Below the pieces are notes generated by a model that saw only the letters and a list, made by a program, of their open reading frames with translations, was not told the origin of the DNA and did no database searches. 64,000 bases of DNA from assembly GCF_023283845.1 (NCBI RefSeq), contig NZ_JAKILC010000008.1, forward strand, positions 1 to 64,000. Reading direction: 5' to 3'. Positions 19,505 to 28,990 of this stretch are shown here, in pieces. Source of the stretch: Shewanella marinintestina (GTDB lineage: Bacteria > Pseudomonadota > Gammaproteobacteria > Enterobacterales > Shewanellaceae). A program made the translations under genes and the position numbers. Positions within the stretch are counted from its first letter, which is position 1; every line of letters starts with the position of its first letter.

Positions 19505-20029
19505 TTAGTACTTTAATTCTTCAATTGTCTTAAATTGGTTGGTGAATACACAGATGTCACCAGCAATTGTTAGCGATTTTTCAGCAATTTCGAGTGCACT
19601 CAAGTCAGTGTTTTCAAGTAGTGCAGTCGCAGCTGATTGGGCAAAGTTGCCACCAGAACCAATCGCGATAAGATCATTTTCAGGCTGAACCACATCACCA
19701 TTACCGGTAATGATTAATGAAGATTCAGCATCGGCCACAGCAAGCAAAGCTTCAAGCTTGCGTAGCACTTTATCTGAGCGCCAGTCTTTAGCCATTTCAA
19801 CGGCTGCGCGCATTAGGTGACCTTGGTGCATTTCAAGCTTAGCTTCGAAACGCTCAAATAGGGTGAATGCATCGGCTGTACCGCCAGCAAAGCCCGCAAG
19901 TACCTTGTTGTGGTACAGACGACGAACTTTTCTAGCATTGCCTTTCATAACGGTGTTACCGAGAGAAACTTGGCCATCACCGGCGATAACGACTTGGTTA
20001 TTTCGGCGTACTGATACGATTGTGGTCAC
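19505..20029 (-). CDS. hslV: ATP-dependent protease peptidase subunit HslV (ClpQ)
   Basis: The proteasome-like chamber of HslUV. After removal of the initiating Met, the N-terminal Thr of TTIVSVRR is the nucleophile. The 174 residues include GDGQVSLG and [11 protein letters not shown], both standard. Translation starts at GTG 20029 behind GAGG. A strong sigma-32-like promoter lies 57-84 bases upstream (20086-20113), after the ftsN terminator, so hslVU is its own heat-shock unit. Confidence 0.98.
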   Translation of the reverse strand: MTTIVSVRRNNQVVIAGDGQVSLGNTVMKGNARKVRRLYHNKVLAGFAGGTADAFTLFERFEAKLEMHQGHLMRAAVEMAKDWRSDKVLRKLEALLAVADAESSLIITGNGDVVQPENDLIAIGSGGNFAQSAATALLENTDLSALEIAEKSLTIAGDICVFTNQFKTIEELKY

Positions 20030-20085
20030 AATAAATCCTCTTCTCTAGCCAGCGGCATTATGCCTGCTGGTTGACGATAATAAAG

Positions 20086-20113
20086 ATATGGGGGTGGTGA
20101 ATTGAATATCAAG
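20086..20113 (-). promoter_or_regulatory. Sigma-32 (heat-shock) promoter for hslVU
   Basis: On the minus strand CTTGATA (20107-20113) is followed by 13 bases and CCCCATAT (20086-20093). This agrees with the known sigma-32 pattern CTTGAAA, 13-15 bases, CCCCATnT, with one mismatch in the -35. It lies between the ftsN terminator and the hslV start, exactly where expected. Confidence 0.8.
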
Positions 20114-20135
20114 GGGAGCAAAGGTTTGTTGGCAT

Positions 20136-20165
20136 AAAAAAACGCTGCACAGGGCAGCGTTTTTT
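20136..20165 (-). terminator. ftsN terminator
   Basis: AAAAAACGCTGC pairs with GCAGCGTTTTTT around a 5-base loop, with a T run on both strands. It lies 16 bases after the ftsN stop. Confidence 0.9.
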
Positions 20166-20180
20166 CTAACAGGAATAGGC

Positions 20181-20756
20181 TTAACCTTCCCAGAACCAGA
20201 TTTGGCAACCGTTAGTGCCAGCGTTTTGCAGCACATGGCGTTGTCTTTCAGCATCGCGCTTTTTGTCATAAGGACCTAATACGACCTTATACCAAACACC
20301 GCTACTACCTGTAGCCTTACGCACCTGCGCCTCTAAACCTTGAAAAGCGATAATCGCTTTTAGCTCATTGGCCTGTGACTCTTTTCTAAACGAACCACAT
20401 TGCATTTGATAAGGACGTTTTGGCTTATTTGATACTTCAGGAAGATCGACTTCGACCTTCTTGTTTTCTAGCTCTTCAAGGTAAGTCCATTCCTCTTTAG
20501 GTACAGGAGGAAGTGCATCTGGATCTTTCTTAGCTGGCTTTTTCTTTGGTTGTTCAACCACTGCTGGAGCAGCAGTCGGTTTGTCATTGCTGCTTAATAT
20601 CCACAGTAAATAACCAAAGCTAGCAATACCTACAAGCGTGATAAGCCCCAGCAAAATTGGAAAGCGTTTAGGTGCTTTTCCTTTTGAGCCCTTTTTGCGA
20701 GCGCTGTTCTTACCTTTTCGAGCAGGCTTACGGTTTGCATAATCACGATTTGTCAT
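20181..20756 (-). CDS. ftsN: Cell division protein FtsN (SPOR domain)
   Basis: A 191-residue membrane-anchored division protein that activates septal wall synthesis. Order: a very basic cytoplasmic N-terminus (1-31), one membrane helix (about 33-53), a Pro/Lys linker, the short stretch PKEEWTYLEELENK (about 86-99), which matches the essential FtsN segment (WxYxxxLE) of E. coli, and a C-terminal SPOR domain (about 113-188) that binds denuded glycan. It is shorter than E. coli FtsN (319) because the linker is short. It follows argS by 10 bases. Confidence 0.9.
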   Translation of the reverse strand: MTNRDYANRKPARKGKNSARKKGSKGKAPKRFPILLGLITLVGIASFGYLLWILSSNDKPTAAPAVVEQPKKKPAKKDPDALPPVPKEEWTYLEELENKKVEVDLPEVSNKPKRPYQMQCGSFRKESQANELKAIIAFQGLEAQVRKATGSSGVWYKVVLGPYDKKRDAERQRHVLQNAGTNGCQIWFWEG

Positions 20757-20766
20757 GAGCTGAAGG

Positions 20767-22512
20767 TTACATCCGTTCTAATGTTTCTAGACCAAGAAGG
20801 TTTAAGCCTTGTTTTAGTGTCTTAGCAGTAAGCTGTGACAATAATAGACGGCTCTTCTTTTGCTCTTCAGATTCAGCGGCTAACACTGGGCAAGCTTCGT
20901 AGAAACTTGAGAACGCACCGGCTAGCTCAAATAGGTAACCACAAAGGGCATGTGGTTGGCCTTTGCTAACCATACGTGCCATCACTTCGCCAAACTGAGC
21001 AAGCTTAGTGCCTAGGTCTTTCTCTTTTTCATGCTCTAGAATGATTTTCGCATCGCTTAAATCAACGTCTTGAGCACGTTTGAAGATCCCAGCAACACGC
21101 GTGTAAGCGTATAGTAGGTATGGCGCTGTGTTACCTTCAAAGCTAAGCATTTGCTCGAAGCTGAAGATGTAGTCACTTGCACGGTTTTTAGATAGATCAG
21201 CGTATTTAACTGATGCGATACCGACAACGCGAGCAATCTCAGCTAATTCAGCTTCATCCATATCTGGATTTTTGCTACGAACAAGCTCAAGAGCACGAGT
21301 ATCGGCTTCCTTCAGTAGGTCAATAAGCTTAACTACGCCACCAGAACGAGTCTTAAATGGACGACCATCTTCGCCATTCATGGTGCCAAAGCCCATGTGT
21401 TCGAAGCTCATTTCTTCACGTACAAACTTAGCGGTTTTAGCTAGTTTGAATACTTGTTGAAAGTGCAGCGCCTGACGTAAATCGACAAAGTACAATGCAC
21501 GGTCAGCATTAAGTACGTTTGAGCGGTAACGCATTGCCGCTAAATCGCTAGTTGCATATAGGTAACCGCCATCGGCTTTTTGGATAATAACCGGTAGTGG
21601 CTCGCCTTCTTTGTTTTTGAATTCGTCTTGGAAAACAACTTTTGCGCCGTTGCTTTCAGACAACAGACCTTGTGCATCAAGGTCGGCAACTACTTGAGCA
21701 AGATCGCTGTTGTAAGCACTTTCACCACGTACATCAGCGCGGGTTAGGCTTACACCTAAACGCTCATATAACTCATGGCAGTGACTTAGCGAGATATCGT
21801 TAAATTCACGCCATAGTTTGTTACAGTACTCGTCACCTGATTGCAGCTCAACAACCAATTTACGTGCACGAGTGGCAAATTCTTCTGACTCGTCAAAACG
21901 GACTTTAGCGGCGCGGTAGAATGTCTCTAGATCAGACAGTTCCATTTTAGCTTGCTCGCCGTTGGCAGCTTGCAGCTCTTCCATATAAGCAAGCAGCATA
22001 CCGAACTGGGTACCCCAGTCGCCCACGTGGTTTTGACGAATAACTTTGTGGCCCATAAATTCTAGGGCGCGTACTACGCTGTCACCAATAATGGTTGAAC
22101 GTAAGTGACCTACGTGCATCTCTTTAGCCAAGTTTGGCGAAGAGTAATCGACAACCACAGTTTGTGGCGCTGGTAGCTCAATACCAAAGGTGTCGCTGTT
22201 TAGCGCAGTCATTAACTGGTTTGCTAGCGCATTATCATCGATAAAGAAGTTAATGAAACCAGGGCCTGCAATCTCTACTTTTTCAACATGAGCTGATTCA
22301 GGCAGGTTATCGATAAGCAGTTGAGCGAGTTCACGTGGATTTTTGCCCGCAGCTTTAGTTAGCATCATTGCCAAGTTAGTTGCAAAATCACCGTGGCTTT
22401 TATCTTTCGTTCGGTCAACTTGAATACGAGCTTCGAAGTCAGCAGGAACAACCCCTTGTTGTTTAAGGGCATTTAAAGATTCAGCGAGTAAAGATTGAGT
22501 ATGTGATTTCAT
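20767..22512 (-). CDS. argS: Arginyl-tRNA synthetase
   Basis: A class I synthetase of 581 residues that charges tRNA-Arg. The HIGH-type motif is HVGHLRS in [20 protein letters not shown]. The N-terminal add-1 domain (1-100) and the C-terminal anticodon-binding helical bundle, ending ETLERM, are present. As in many ArgRS, no canonical KMSKS is seen. It lies 124 bases downstream of priA. Confidence 0.97.
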   Translation of the reverse strand: MKSHTQSLLAESLNALKQQGVVPADFEARIQVDRTKDKSHGDFATNLAMMLTKAAGKNPRELAQLLIDNLPESAHVEKVEIAGPGFINFFIDDNALANQLMTALNSDTFGIELPAPQTVVVDYSSPNLAKEMHVGHLRSTIIGDSVVRALEFMGHKVIRQNHVGDWGTQFGMLLAYMEELQAANGEQAKMELSDLETFYRAAKVRFDESEEFATRARKLVVELQSGDEYCNKLWREFNDISLSHCHELYERLGVSLTRADVRGESAYNSDLAQVVADLDAQGLLSESNGAKVVFQDEFKNKEGEPLPVIIQKADGGYLYATSDLAAMRYRSNVLNADRALYFVDLRQALHFQQVFKLAKTAKFVREEMSFEHMGFGTMNGEDGRPFKTRSGGVVKLIDLLKEADTRALELVRSKNPDMDEAELAEIARVVGIASVKYADLSKNRASDYIFSFEQMLSFEGNTAPYLLYAYTRVAGIFKRAQDVDLSDAKIILEHEKEKDLGTKLAQFGEVMARMVSKGQPHALCGYLFELAGAFSSFYEACPVLAAESEEQKKSRLLLSQLTAKTLKQGLNLLGLETLERM

Positions 22513-22636
22513 TGGCGTTTAATCGACACTTACATAAAGAAAAATAATAGGGGGTAACCGACTATTTTAGCCGCTAGTGGCGGTGAATTACTATCCTCTA
22601 GCGAACTTTTTCTGCTTTGAAGTGAATAAAGTCGAT

Positions 22637-24832
22637 TTAAAGCAAATCTTGTGGGTCTCTATCTATACTCCAGCGACACTTTTTAGCCAGAGGTAATTGC
22701 TCTATTTGCGGCAATGCACGTTCAAACTCTGCCTGTAATCGATTCCGGTTTTTTGTTTGAAATAATAACTGACGGCGATATTTACCGGCCTTTCTATCAA
22801 GCGGTGCTGGCATTGGGCCAATCACTTCGCACTCATCGTCTTGTGGTAGCAAAGCACCAATCTGATTTAATAGATTGTCGGCATCAATAGCTTGGTGCGC
22901 TTCGGCGCGGATTAATATCATGTGCCAAGCTGGTGGCAATAACGCTTGAGTGCGCTCAAATAGCTGATTACGAGCAAACTCACCATAACCTTTATGCATC
23001 AGCTCACGCAGCATGGCGTTATCGCTTTGATGAGTTTGCAGTAATACTGTGCCCGGTTTTGTGGCGCGGCCGGCGCGACCTGAAACTTGAGTATAAAGTT
23101 GGCCGAACCTTTCAGGCGCTCTAAAGTCTGCACTAAATAGTGCGCCATCAACATCAAGCAGGCCGACAAGCGTCACATCAGGAAAGTGGTGTCCTTTAGC
23201 CAACATTTGGGTGCCGACCAAAATCTTATACTCGCCTTTGTGAATGGCGTTGAGGTGCCCCTCAAGTGAACCTTTATTGCGAGTGGTATCTCTGTCGATA
23301 CGCACCACCGGATGATTTGGAAACTCTTTCTCTAAAAATGAGGCTAATTGCTCGGTGCCGACGCCTTGACCGGCAAGCATGGTACTGCCGCAGCTGTGGC
23401 ATTGTCTTGGAATGGCATATTGATTACTACAGTGGTGACAGCGAATCTCGCCCAAAGCTTGATGCACAGTAAAAAAAGCATCGCAGCGGTCACATTCATG
23501 CAGATGACCGCACTCATGGCAAATAAGCGCAGGGGCAAAGCCGCGGCGGTTCAAAAACAAAATTACCTGATTACCGGCATCAAGATGAATACGCATCTCG
23601 TTTAATAATGCGTGCGACATACCTGAGCGCAATGGCTGATTACGAATATCGACAATGCCCTGACGCACTTTTTCAGCCGCACCGGCGCGCTTGCCTAAAT
23701 GTAGGTGCTGGTAACGACCATTTAGTGCATTTTGTAAGGTTTCTAGTGATGGTGTTGCGGTACCTAAAAGCACGGGGATATCTTCTAAGTGACCACGCAT
23801 AACGGCTAAATCACGGGCATGATAGCCAACACCTTCTTGTTGCTTAAAGCTTGAGTCATGCTCTTCATCTAAGATGATAACGCCGGGATAAAGCATCGGG
23901 GTAAACAATGCCGAGCGGGTACCGATAATAATCGCAGCTTCGCCAGATTTTGCTTGGCGCCAAGCGTCTAATCTTTGATTGTCGGTTAGTCCTGAATGGA
24001 TCACCGCCACCTTAACGTTGAACCTGCGACGAAAACGGTTAATGGTTTGCGGCGTTAGGCCAATTTCAGGCACCAATACTAAAGCTTGCTTGCCTTGCTT
24101 GAGTATTGTTTCAAGCATAGCGAGATAGACTTCGGTCTTGCCCGAACCCGTTACACCTTCTAGTAAAGTGCAGTGATAACCTGTTTGCTGGGTGAGTGTT
24201 GCAACAGCAATGGCTTGTTCAGGGTTGAGTCTATGAGGCTCTTCGGTCATCTCAAGCTCGCTACGCCAGCTTAAGTCGATATCGAGCGTACGGTTCTTCT
24301 TTTCAATCCAACCTTTATCATCTAAGGCTTTTACGGCGGCTTTACTTAACTCTAAGCTGGTTATTTCGCTCAGCTCTAGATCACGCTCTCGTAAACTATG
24401 CAGCAATTTACGCTGCGCTGGTGCGCGGTTTAACTGATTAATATCTACTTCTTTGCCCGCATCGGTTAGTGTCCAATAAGTAACGCTAGACGCTTTGACT
24501 TCGGCGCCTTTACGCAGCGCGACCGGAATAGCTTGCGACAACATTTGTCCCAAGCTGCAGAAGTAATATCGTGCGGCCCATGCGGTCAGCTTATACAGTG
24601 ATTCAGGTAGCAATGGCTCATTATCTAAAATCGCCACTATCGGTTTTATTTGTTTAGGTGTGAGCGAGCAGCTGTCTGTTACAGCAGTAATTAGGCCTAT
24701 GAGTTGTTGGCGACCAAAGGGCACTTGAACACGCATGCCTTTTTGAGGCGTAATAGTGATGTGTTCAGGGACTTGATAGCTAAAGTTTTGTCGCATTGGA
24801 ACGGGAAGGGCGACTTCAACAAACAAAGGCAT
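22637..24832 (-). CDS. priA: Primosomal replication helicase PriA
   Basis: A 3'-5' superfamily 2 helicase that restarts collapsed replication forks. Walker A is GVTGSGKT (226-233) and the DEAH-box variant is DEEHDSSFKQ. A zinc-binding cluster of paired cysteines follows (CHECGHLHECDRC ... CHHC ... CHSC). The N-terminal 3'-DNA-binding domain and the C-terminal domain are present; 731 residues is normal. It is the first gene of the minus-strand run here, divergent from the FimV-like gene. Confidence 0.97.
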   Translation of the reverse strand: MPLFVEVALPVPMRQNFSYQVPEHITITPQKGMRVQVPFGRQQLIGLITAVTDSCSLTPKQIKPIVAILDNEPLLPESLYKLTAWAARYYFCSLGQMLSQAIPVALRKGAEVKASSVTYWTLTDAGKEVDINQLNRAPAQRKLLHSLRERDLELSEITSLELSKAAVKALDDKGWIEKKNRTLDIDLSWRSELEMTEEPHRLNPEQAIAVATLTQQTGYHCTLLEGVTGSGKTEVYLAMLETILKQGKQALVLVPEIGLTPQTINRFRRRFNVKVAVIHSGLTDNQRLDAWRQAKSGEAAIIIGTRSALFTPMLYPGVIILDEEHDSSFKQQEGVGYHARDLAVMRGHLEDIPVLLGTATPSLETLQNALNGRYQHLHLGKRAGAAEKVRQGIVDIRNQPLRSGMSHALLNEMRIHLDAGNQVILFLNRRGFAPALICHECGHLHECDRCDAFFTVHQALGEIRCHHCSNQYAIPRQCHSCGSTMLAGQGVGTEQLASFLEKEFPNHPVVRIDRDTTRNKGSLEGHLNAIHKGEYKILVGTQMLAKGHHFPDVTLVGLLDVDGALFSADFRAPERFGQLYTQVSGRAGRATKPGTVLLQTHQSDNAMLRELMHKGYGEFARNQLFERTQALLPPAWHMILIRAEAHQAIDADNLLNQIGALLPQDDECEVIGPMPAPLDRKAGKYRRQLLFQTKNRNRLQAEFERALPQIEQLPLAKKCRWSIDRDPQDLL

Positions 24833-25243
24833 AGAGTTACAGGCTCGAAAGGATACTGTCTTTAAGTGTACCGAGGCTATTTAGTCAGAGCCAGCGACAA
24901 TTGATTTAATTGCTGCTAAGCCAAGAGGTTGTTGTAAGTAAGTGAGCACTTTAACCTTAGATGTTGAAGGTTTATTTTTGCGGTATGCTCGCAAGACAAC
25001 AATGGTTCATAACTTGAAATCATTAATAAAAATCTGCAGCGATAGTCTTTATATAAATGGTCTAAGATGAATAGGCAGCAGGTAAGTATCTGGTTATGTG
25101 GTTACTTGATAAAAGCTGATTTAATTGAATCAAGCCATTAAGCTGAACAAGTAAAAATAGCTTTGAATGACAAATAATAAACATCAAAAAACCGTACACA
25201 AAAATAACGATAATCTAGAAGTGAGCAAATCGGGATATATGAG
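24833..25243. other. Divergent intergenic region
   Basis: 411 bases between divergent priA and the FimV-like gene. It is AT-rich and should carry both promoters. I see no RNA gene, strong hairpin or repeat in it. Confidence 0.5.
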
Positions 25244-25993
25244 ATGAAGAAAACAATATTAACGCTAATTGGCTTATTAATGCTGACACCAGCTTATGCG
25301 CAGGTGTCTCATGTGAGTATTAATCAAAGTTTGTTTGAGCTTGGCGAAAATCCAAATTTGAAGCTGAATATCGTTTCATCTCATAACAATTTAAAAAAGG
25401 TCCAGTTTTCAGTTCGGCAAGCTGATGGGGAAGAGCGTCTAAGTACTCATCCGCTAAATAGCTTTAAAGTGCAAGTTGCTGGGGTGAGTAAGGTAACAGA
25501 TAAAAATGCGGTACTAATTATTAAAGAGTACCGAGTCAGCCGCTGGTATCAGGTAAAGATCATTAACTTATTTAACCAAGGTTTGCCAGAGTCCGCTATG
25601 GATAGCTATTACACTGCCGACCGTTCAAAGGCGTCCGAGCAAGGTACCCAAGTATCTGAAGCTGTACTTGCTGACAATAAACTTGCTGTAGCATTAGGTT
25701 TTGGTGAAGAGCCAAGCATCCAAAAACCTCAGGTGATGGTTCCTGATAATTGTTCGATTACTTTTAATGGTAAAGAAAGCCTTTGGAGAGTTGCAAATCG
25801 TCAGGCTAAGTTGTGGGGGCTTAGCGCCTATGGCGCAATGTTAGCTATTTATGAAAGTAACCCTAATGCGTTTAACAAGCAAAGTATTCATGGGCTTAAA
25901 GCTGATGCTAAACTGAACTGCCCTTCTAAGGATATTCTAGAAAAACATCAGAATGCTAAGACCGCAGAACAAGAGTTTAGTGCCATGGAATAA
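25244..25993 (+). CDS. FimV-like periplasmic protein
   Basis: 249 residues with a signal peptide (MKKTILTLIGLLMLTPAYA). The N-terminal part (about 20-120) follows the beta-rich FimV N-terminal pattern, e.g. VSHVSINQSLFELGENPNLKLNIV. The C-terminal part (about 170-240) looks like the FimV LysM-like peptidoglycan-binding motif: CSITFNGKESLWRVANRQ ... AIYESNPNAF. There is no membrane helix or long acidic tail, so it is a short, soluble relative of FimV, which supports polar pili or type II secretion assembly. It may help assemble the MSHA pilus whose genes start 3 kb downstream, which is inference. Confidence 0.7.
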   Translation: MKKTILTLIGLLMLTPAYAQVSHVSINQSLFELGENPNLKLNIVSSHNNLKKVQFSVRQADGEERLSTHPLNSFKVQVAGVSKVTDKNAVLIIKEYRVSRWYQVKIINLFNQGLPESAMDSYYTADRSKASEQGTQVSEAVLADNKLAVALGFGEEPSIQKPQVMVPDNCSITFNGKESLWRVANRQAKLWGLSAYGAMLAIYESNPNAFNKQSIHGLKADAKLNCPSKDILEKHQNAKTAEQEFSAME

Positions 25994-26144
25994 TGACTAA
26001 AGCTGTTTGCGCAAAAGGCGATGAGGCGGCCTTTTTAGCAAGGTTTTGGATTATTAATCTAAGGTGTATTTTGTTGCTTGAATCTAGCATTTAGATGCTG
26101 TAGTATTCGCCGCCTAAATAATTTTATTTTAACAGCATGTGGTG

Positions 26145-26161
26145 TCCGACTTCGGGTTGGA
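26145..26161 (+). promoter_or_regulatory. Hairpin in the rpmE leader
   Basis: TCCGAC can pair with GTTGGA (with G-U pairs) around TTCGG, about 34 bases before the rpmE start. E. coli bL31 is known to repress its own mRNA through the 5' leader; whether this hairpin does so here is unknown. Confidence 0.35.
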
Positions 26162-26194
26162 AGAGCGACATGGCCTTTTACTGAGGTAATTCCA

Positions 26195-26407
26195 ATGAAA
26201 CCAGGCATTCATCCTGATTATGCAGAAATCACTGCAACTTGTACTTGTGGTAACGTTATCAAGATTAACTCTACTGTAGGTAAAGATTTACACCTAGACG
26301 TATGTGGTGCATGTCACCCATTCTACACTGGTACCCAGAAAGTTATGGATACTGGCGGACGTATCGACAAGTTCAACAAGCGCTTTGGTGCACTTGGCAA
26401 GAAGTAA
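26195..26407 (+). CDS. rpmE: 50S ribosomal protein bL31, zinc-binding form
   Basis: 70 residues starting [20 protein letters not shown]. The four cysteines C16, C18, C37 and C40 (CTC and CGAC) bind zinc, so this is the C+ form. The start ATG 26195 is chosen over an in-frame upstream start because of the clear GAGGTAAT ribosome site and the standard N-terminus. It links the subunits at bridge B1b. It ends in its own terminator. Confidence 0.97.
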   Translation: MKPGIHPDYAEITATCTCGNVIKINSTVGKDLHLDVCGACHPFYTGTQKVMDTGGRIDKFNKRFGALGKK

Positions 26408-26432
26408 TTATTACTTTTGCAATGAATTTAAA

Positions 26433-26456
26433 AAAGGCGCCTTTATGGCGCCTTTT
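26433..26456 (+). terminator. rpmE terminator
   Basis: AAAGGCGCC pairs with GGCGCCTTT around a 5-base loop, with a T run and an A run on the other side. It lies 25 bases after the stop. Confidence 0.9.
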
Positions 26457-26599
26457 TGCTGCCTGAAATAAAGCAAACTGGTTATTTCTTATTTATTATT
26501 CATTGTGTTAGTGTCGACATGTTCGTTTAGCCACAAGGGGCGAATAGTGAGTATTGGCTATCGACATTGAGCGGTATGAGGCGAAGCAAGGGGCGGGAA

Positions 26600-27370
26600 A
26601 TGAAGTTAATAAAAGTATTAATGTTATTGACTGCTTTGCAGGCTTTTTCATTACAAGCTAGTCAATGTATGCCAACTCAATTTGATGAAACTGTTACCTT
26701 AGCGCACATTAATGATGGCGACACGATTACCTTAACCGATGGTCGTTTAGTTCGACTTATTGGTATAGATGCACCCGAAATCGATTTTCAATTCCCCAAT
26801 CTTTCCCAACCTTATGCGAATAATGCTAAAGCGTTTTTGGCTACCACAGTAAAACCTGGTCAATTATTACAACTCGTATTTGATAAAAGACGCCTCGACC
26901 CTTATGGCCGTACTTTAGCTTACGTTTATACCGAGCAACAACAGCATCTACAAGAACTGATGCTAGCCAATGGTTATGCTAAAGCTCGGGTCTATAAAAA
27001 TGATTACTTTTGGCAATGTTTGAGCACTATTGAGCAGGATGCTCGAGATAATAAAATAGGCTTATGGAGCTTAAAAGCATATCAACCGCTAGCAACTGAG
27101 CAGCTGAGCCGAAATGACATTAATCAATGGCTAGAGATCAGAGGAGTGGTCACTGGTTATGAAAGAAAAGGTCAAAATTTTGAGCTTAATATCGATAATA
27201 ACTTGGTTTTGATGATATCTCAGCAAGATATTGGTAATTTTAGTAACATTCTGACGTTAAAGTTACTTGAAAGTCCGGTAATTGTGCGTGGTAGATTGTA
27301 TTATTCTTACAGTAAATATCGGCTAAATGCCTCGCATCCATCGCAGATAACCTTAGAAAATCTACCTTAG
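26600..27370 (+). CDS. Secreted thermonuclease (SNase) family protein
   Basis: 256 residues with a signal peptide (MKLIKVLMLLTALQAFSLQA). The SNase fold is residues about 30-160. Catalytic-site residues match staphylococcal nuclease: the first Arg in LVRLIGIDAPE, the Glu of that motif, and the second Arg in DPYGRTLAYV. A second C-terminal part (about 165-256) is an OB-like beta region. Such enzymes cleave DNA or RNA with calcium outside the inner membrane. ATG 26600 is chosen over 26567 for the signal peptide and the GGGGCGGG ribosome site. Confidence 0.88.
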   Translation: MKLIKVLMLLTALQAFSLQASQCMPTQFDETVTLAHINDGDTITLTDGRLVRLIGIDAPEIDFQFPNLSQPYANNAKAFLATTVKPGQLLQLVFDKRRLDPYGRTLAYVYTEQQQHLQELMLANGYAKARVYKNDYFWQCLSTIEQDARDNKIGLWSLKAYQPLATEQLSRNDINQWLEIRGVVTGYERKGQNFELNIDNNLVLMISQQDIGNFSNILTLKLLESPVIVRGRLYYSYSKYRLNASHPSQITLENLP

Positions 27371-27573
27371 GAATAATATATAGCGATAAAGTTAAAAAAT
27401 GAGAGGAACTTATTTGAAATGATCTGAGATTCAAGTATCTTAGCGGCTATCAGCTAACTGTTTTTTGCTCAATTTAGAATTCTACTTAAAGGATCAGTAT
27501 TGGGTATTAAGTAAACTTTTAGTTGCAGACCTTTCGCTTAGGATATTATTAGTCGCACTCAGGATTAGAAAAA

Positions 27574-28824
27574 ATGGCAGATTTTCGTCAACAAGCCCTC
27601 GATTACCACGAATTCCCAGTACCAGGCAAAACAGCTGTTTGCCTAACTAAACCCGCTGAAACTAGCATGGATCTAGCATTAGCATACAGCCCAGGTGTTG
27701 CTGAGCCTGTGCGTGAAATTGCGGCTAATCCAGATAATGCTTATCGTTACACAGGTAAAGGTAACACTGTTGCGGTGATCTCTAACGGTACTGCCATCTT
27801 AGGCTTAGGTAACTTGGGCCCGCTGGCTTCTAAACCTGTCATGGAAGGTAAAGCTTTACTTTTCAAGCATTTTGCAAACATTGATGCAACAGATATCGAA
27901 GTCAAGCACAGAACATCAGAAGAGTTCATCAACACTGTAGAAGCGATTGCCGACACATTTGGTGGTATTAACCTTGAAGATATTAAAGCACCTGAGTGCT
28001 TTGAAATTGAAAAAGCTTTGATTGAACTTTGTAATGTTCCTGTATTCCATGACGACCAGCATGGTACTGCAATTGTTACTGCTGCCGGTATGATTAACGC
28101 CTTGGAAATTCAAGGCAAGTCTATCGAAGATGCTGTGTTTGTATGTATGGGCGCTGGTGCGGCGGCAATCGCATGTATGACAATGATTGTTAACTGTGGT
28201 GCGCAACGTGAAAACGTTTACATGCTCGACAGAAAAGGCGTTATTCATACTCGCCGTGATGATATCAATGAATACAAGGCACTCTTCGCTAACAATACTG
28301 ACAAGCGTACTTTGCAAGATGTCATTAAAGGTGCAGACGTATTCCTAGGTCTTTCAGGCCCAGACGTATTAGCGGCTGAAGACGTTGCACTAATGGCTGA
28401 TAAGCCTGTTATTTTTGCATGTTCAAATCCAGATCCAGAGATCAAGCCTGAGCTTGCTCACGATGTGCGCAAAGATCTGATTATGGGTACAGGACGCAGT
28501 GACTACCCGAACCAAGTTAACAACGTACTTTGCTTCCCGTTTATTTTCCGTGGCGCACTAGATGTTCGCGCTTCACAAATTAATGATGCAATGAAGATTG
28601 CCGCTGTACACGCAATTGCTGCTTTAGCAAAAGAGCCGGTACCAGCAGAAGTATTAGCAGCGTATCCAAATGTCGATTCATTAGAGTTTGGTGCAAACTA
28701 CGTATTGCCAAAGCCAATTGACTCTCGTTTGCTGCCAAAAGTGGCGAAAGCGGTTGCATTAGCTGCAATTGAATCTGGCGTAGCGACAATAACTGAATTA
28801 CCTGAAGGCTATATGGAGTCTTAA
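27574..28824 (+). CDS. Malic enzyme, short form (NAD(P)-dependent)
   Basis: 416 residues. Converts malate to pyruvate and CO2 while reducing NAD(P)+. The start DYHEFPVPGKTAVCLTKPAET and the stretches DLALAYSPGVAEP, FHDDQHGTAIVTAAG (metal/substrate site) and VCMGAGAAAIACM (dinucleotide fold) match the MaeB-type malic domain, without the C-terminal phosphotransacetylase-like domain of full-length MaeB (about 760). The cofactor choice (NAD or NADP) cannot be read reliably. It has a 203-base upstream gap and a terminator behind it. Confidence 0.92.
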   Translation: MADFRQQALDYHEFPVPGKTAVCLTKPAETSMDLALAYSPGVAEPVREIAANPDNAYRYTGKGNTVAVISNGTAILGLGNLGPLASKPVMEGKALLFKHFANIDATDIEVKHRTSEEFINTVEAIADTFGGINLEDIKAPECFEIEKALIELCNVPVFHDDQHGTAIVTAAGMINALEIQGKSIEDAVFVCMGAGAAAIACMTMIVNCGAQRENVYMLDRKGVIHTRRDDINEYKALFANNTDKRTLQDVIKGADVFLGLSGPDVLAAEDVALMADKPVIFACSNPDPEIKPELAHDVRKDLIMGTGRSDYPNQVNNVLCFPFIFRGALDVRASQINDAMKIAAVHAIAALAKEPVPAEVLAAYPNVDSLEFGANYVLPKPIDSRLLPKVAKAVALAAIESGVATITELPEGYMES

Positions 28825-28841
28825 GGCTTATTTAGTCATAA

Positions 28842-28866
28842 AAAGGGGCCTAAGGCCCCTTTTTTG
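28842..28866 (+). terminator. Malic enzyme gene terminator
   Basis: AAAGGGGCC pairs with GGCCCCTTT around TAA, followed by TTTT. It separates the malic enzyme gene from the msh locus. Confidence 0.9.
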
Positions 28867-28990
28867 TTGCCGACAGTTTTTTGATTACGTATAAATGATA
28901 TTAATTGAAAATCGCTTTATTGAGCTGCACTTCGCTAAAAACTAAGCAGTGCTAGCCGAATATTAATAAGATCTCGCGGGAAGCGGACAA

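Noticed and set aside
27916..28317. 133-codon minus-strand frame inside the malic enzyme gene
   Set aside because: Antisense shadow of a well-supported gene; composition follows that gene's third codon positions.
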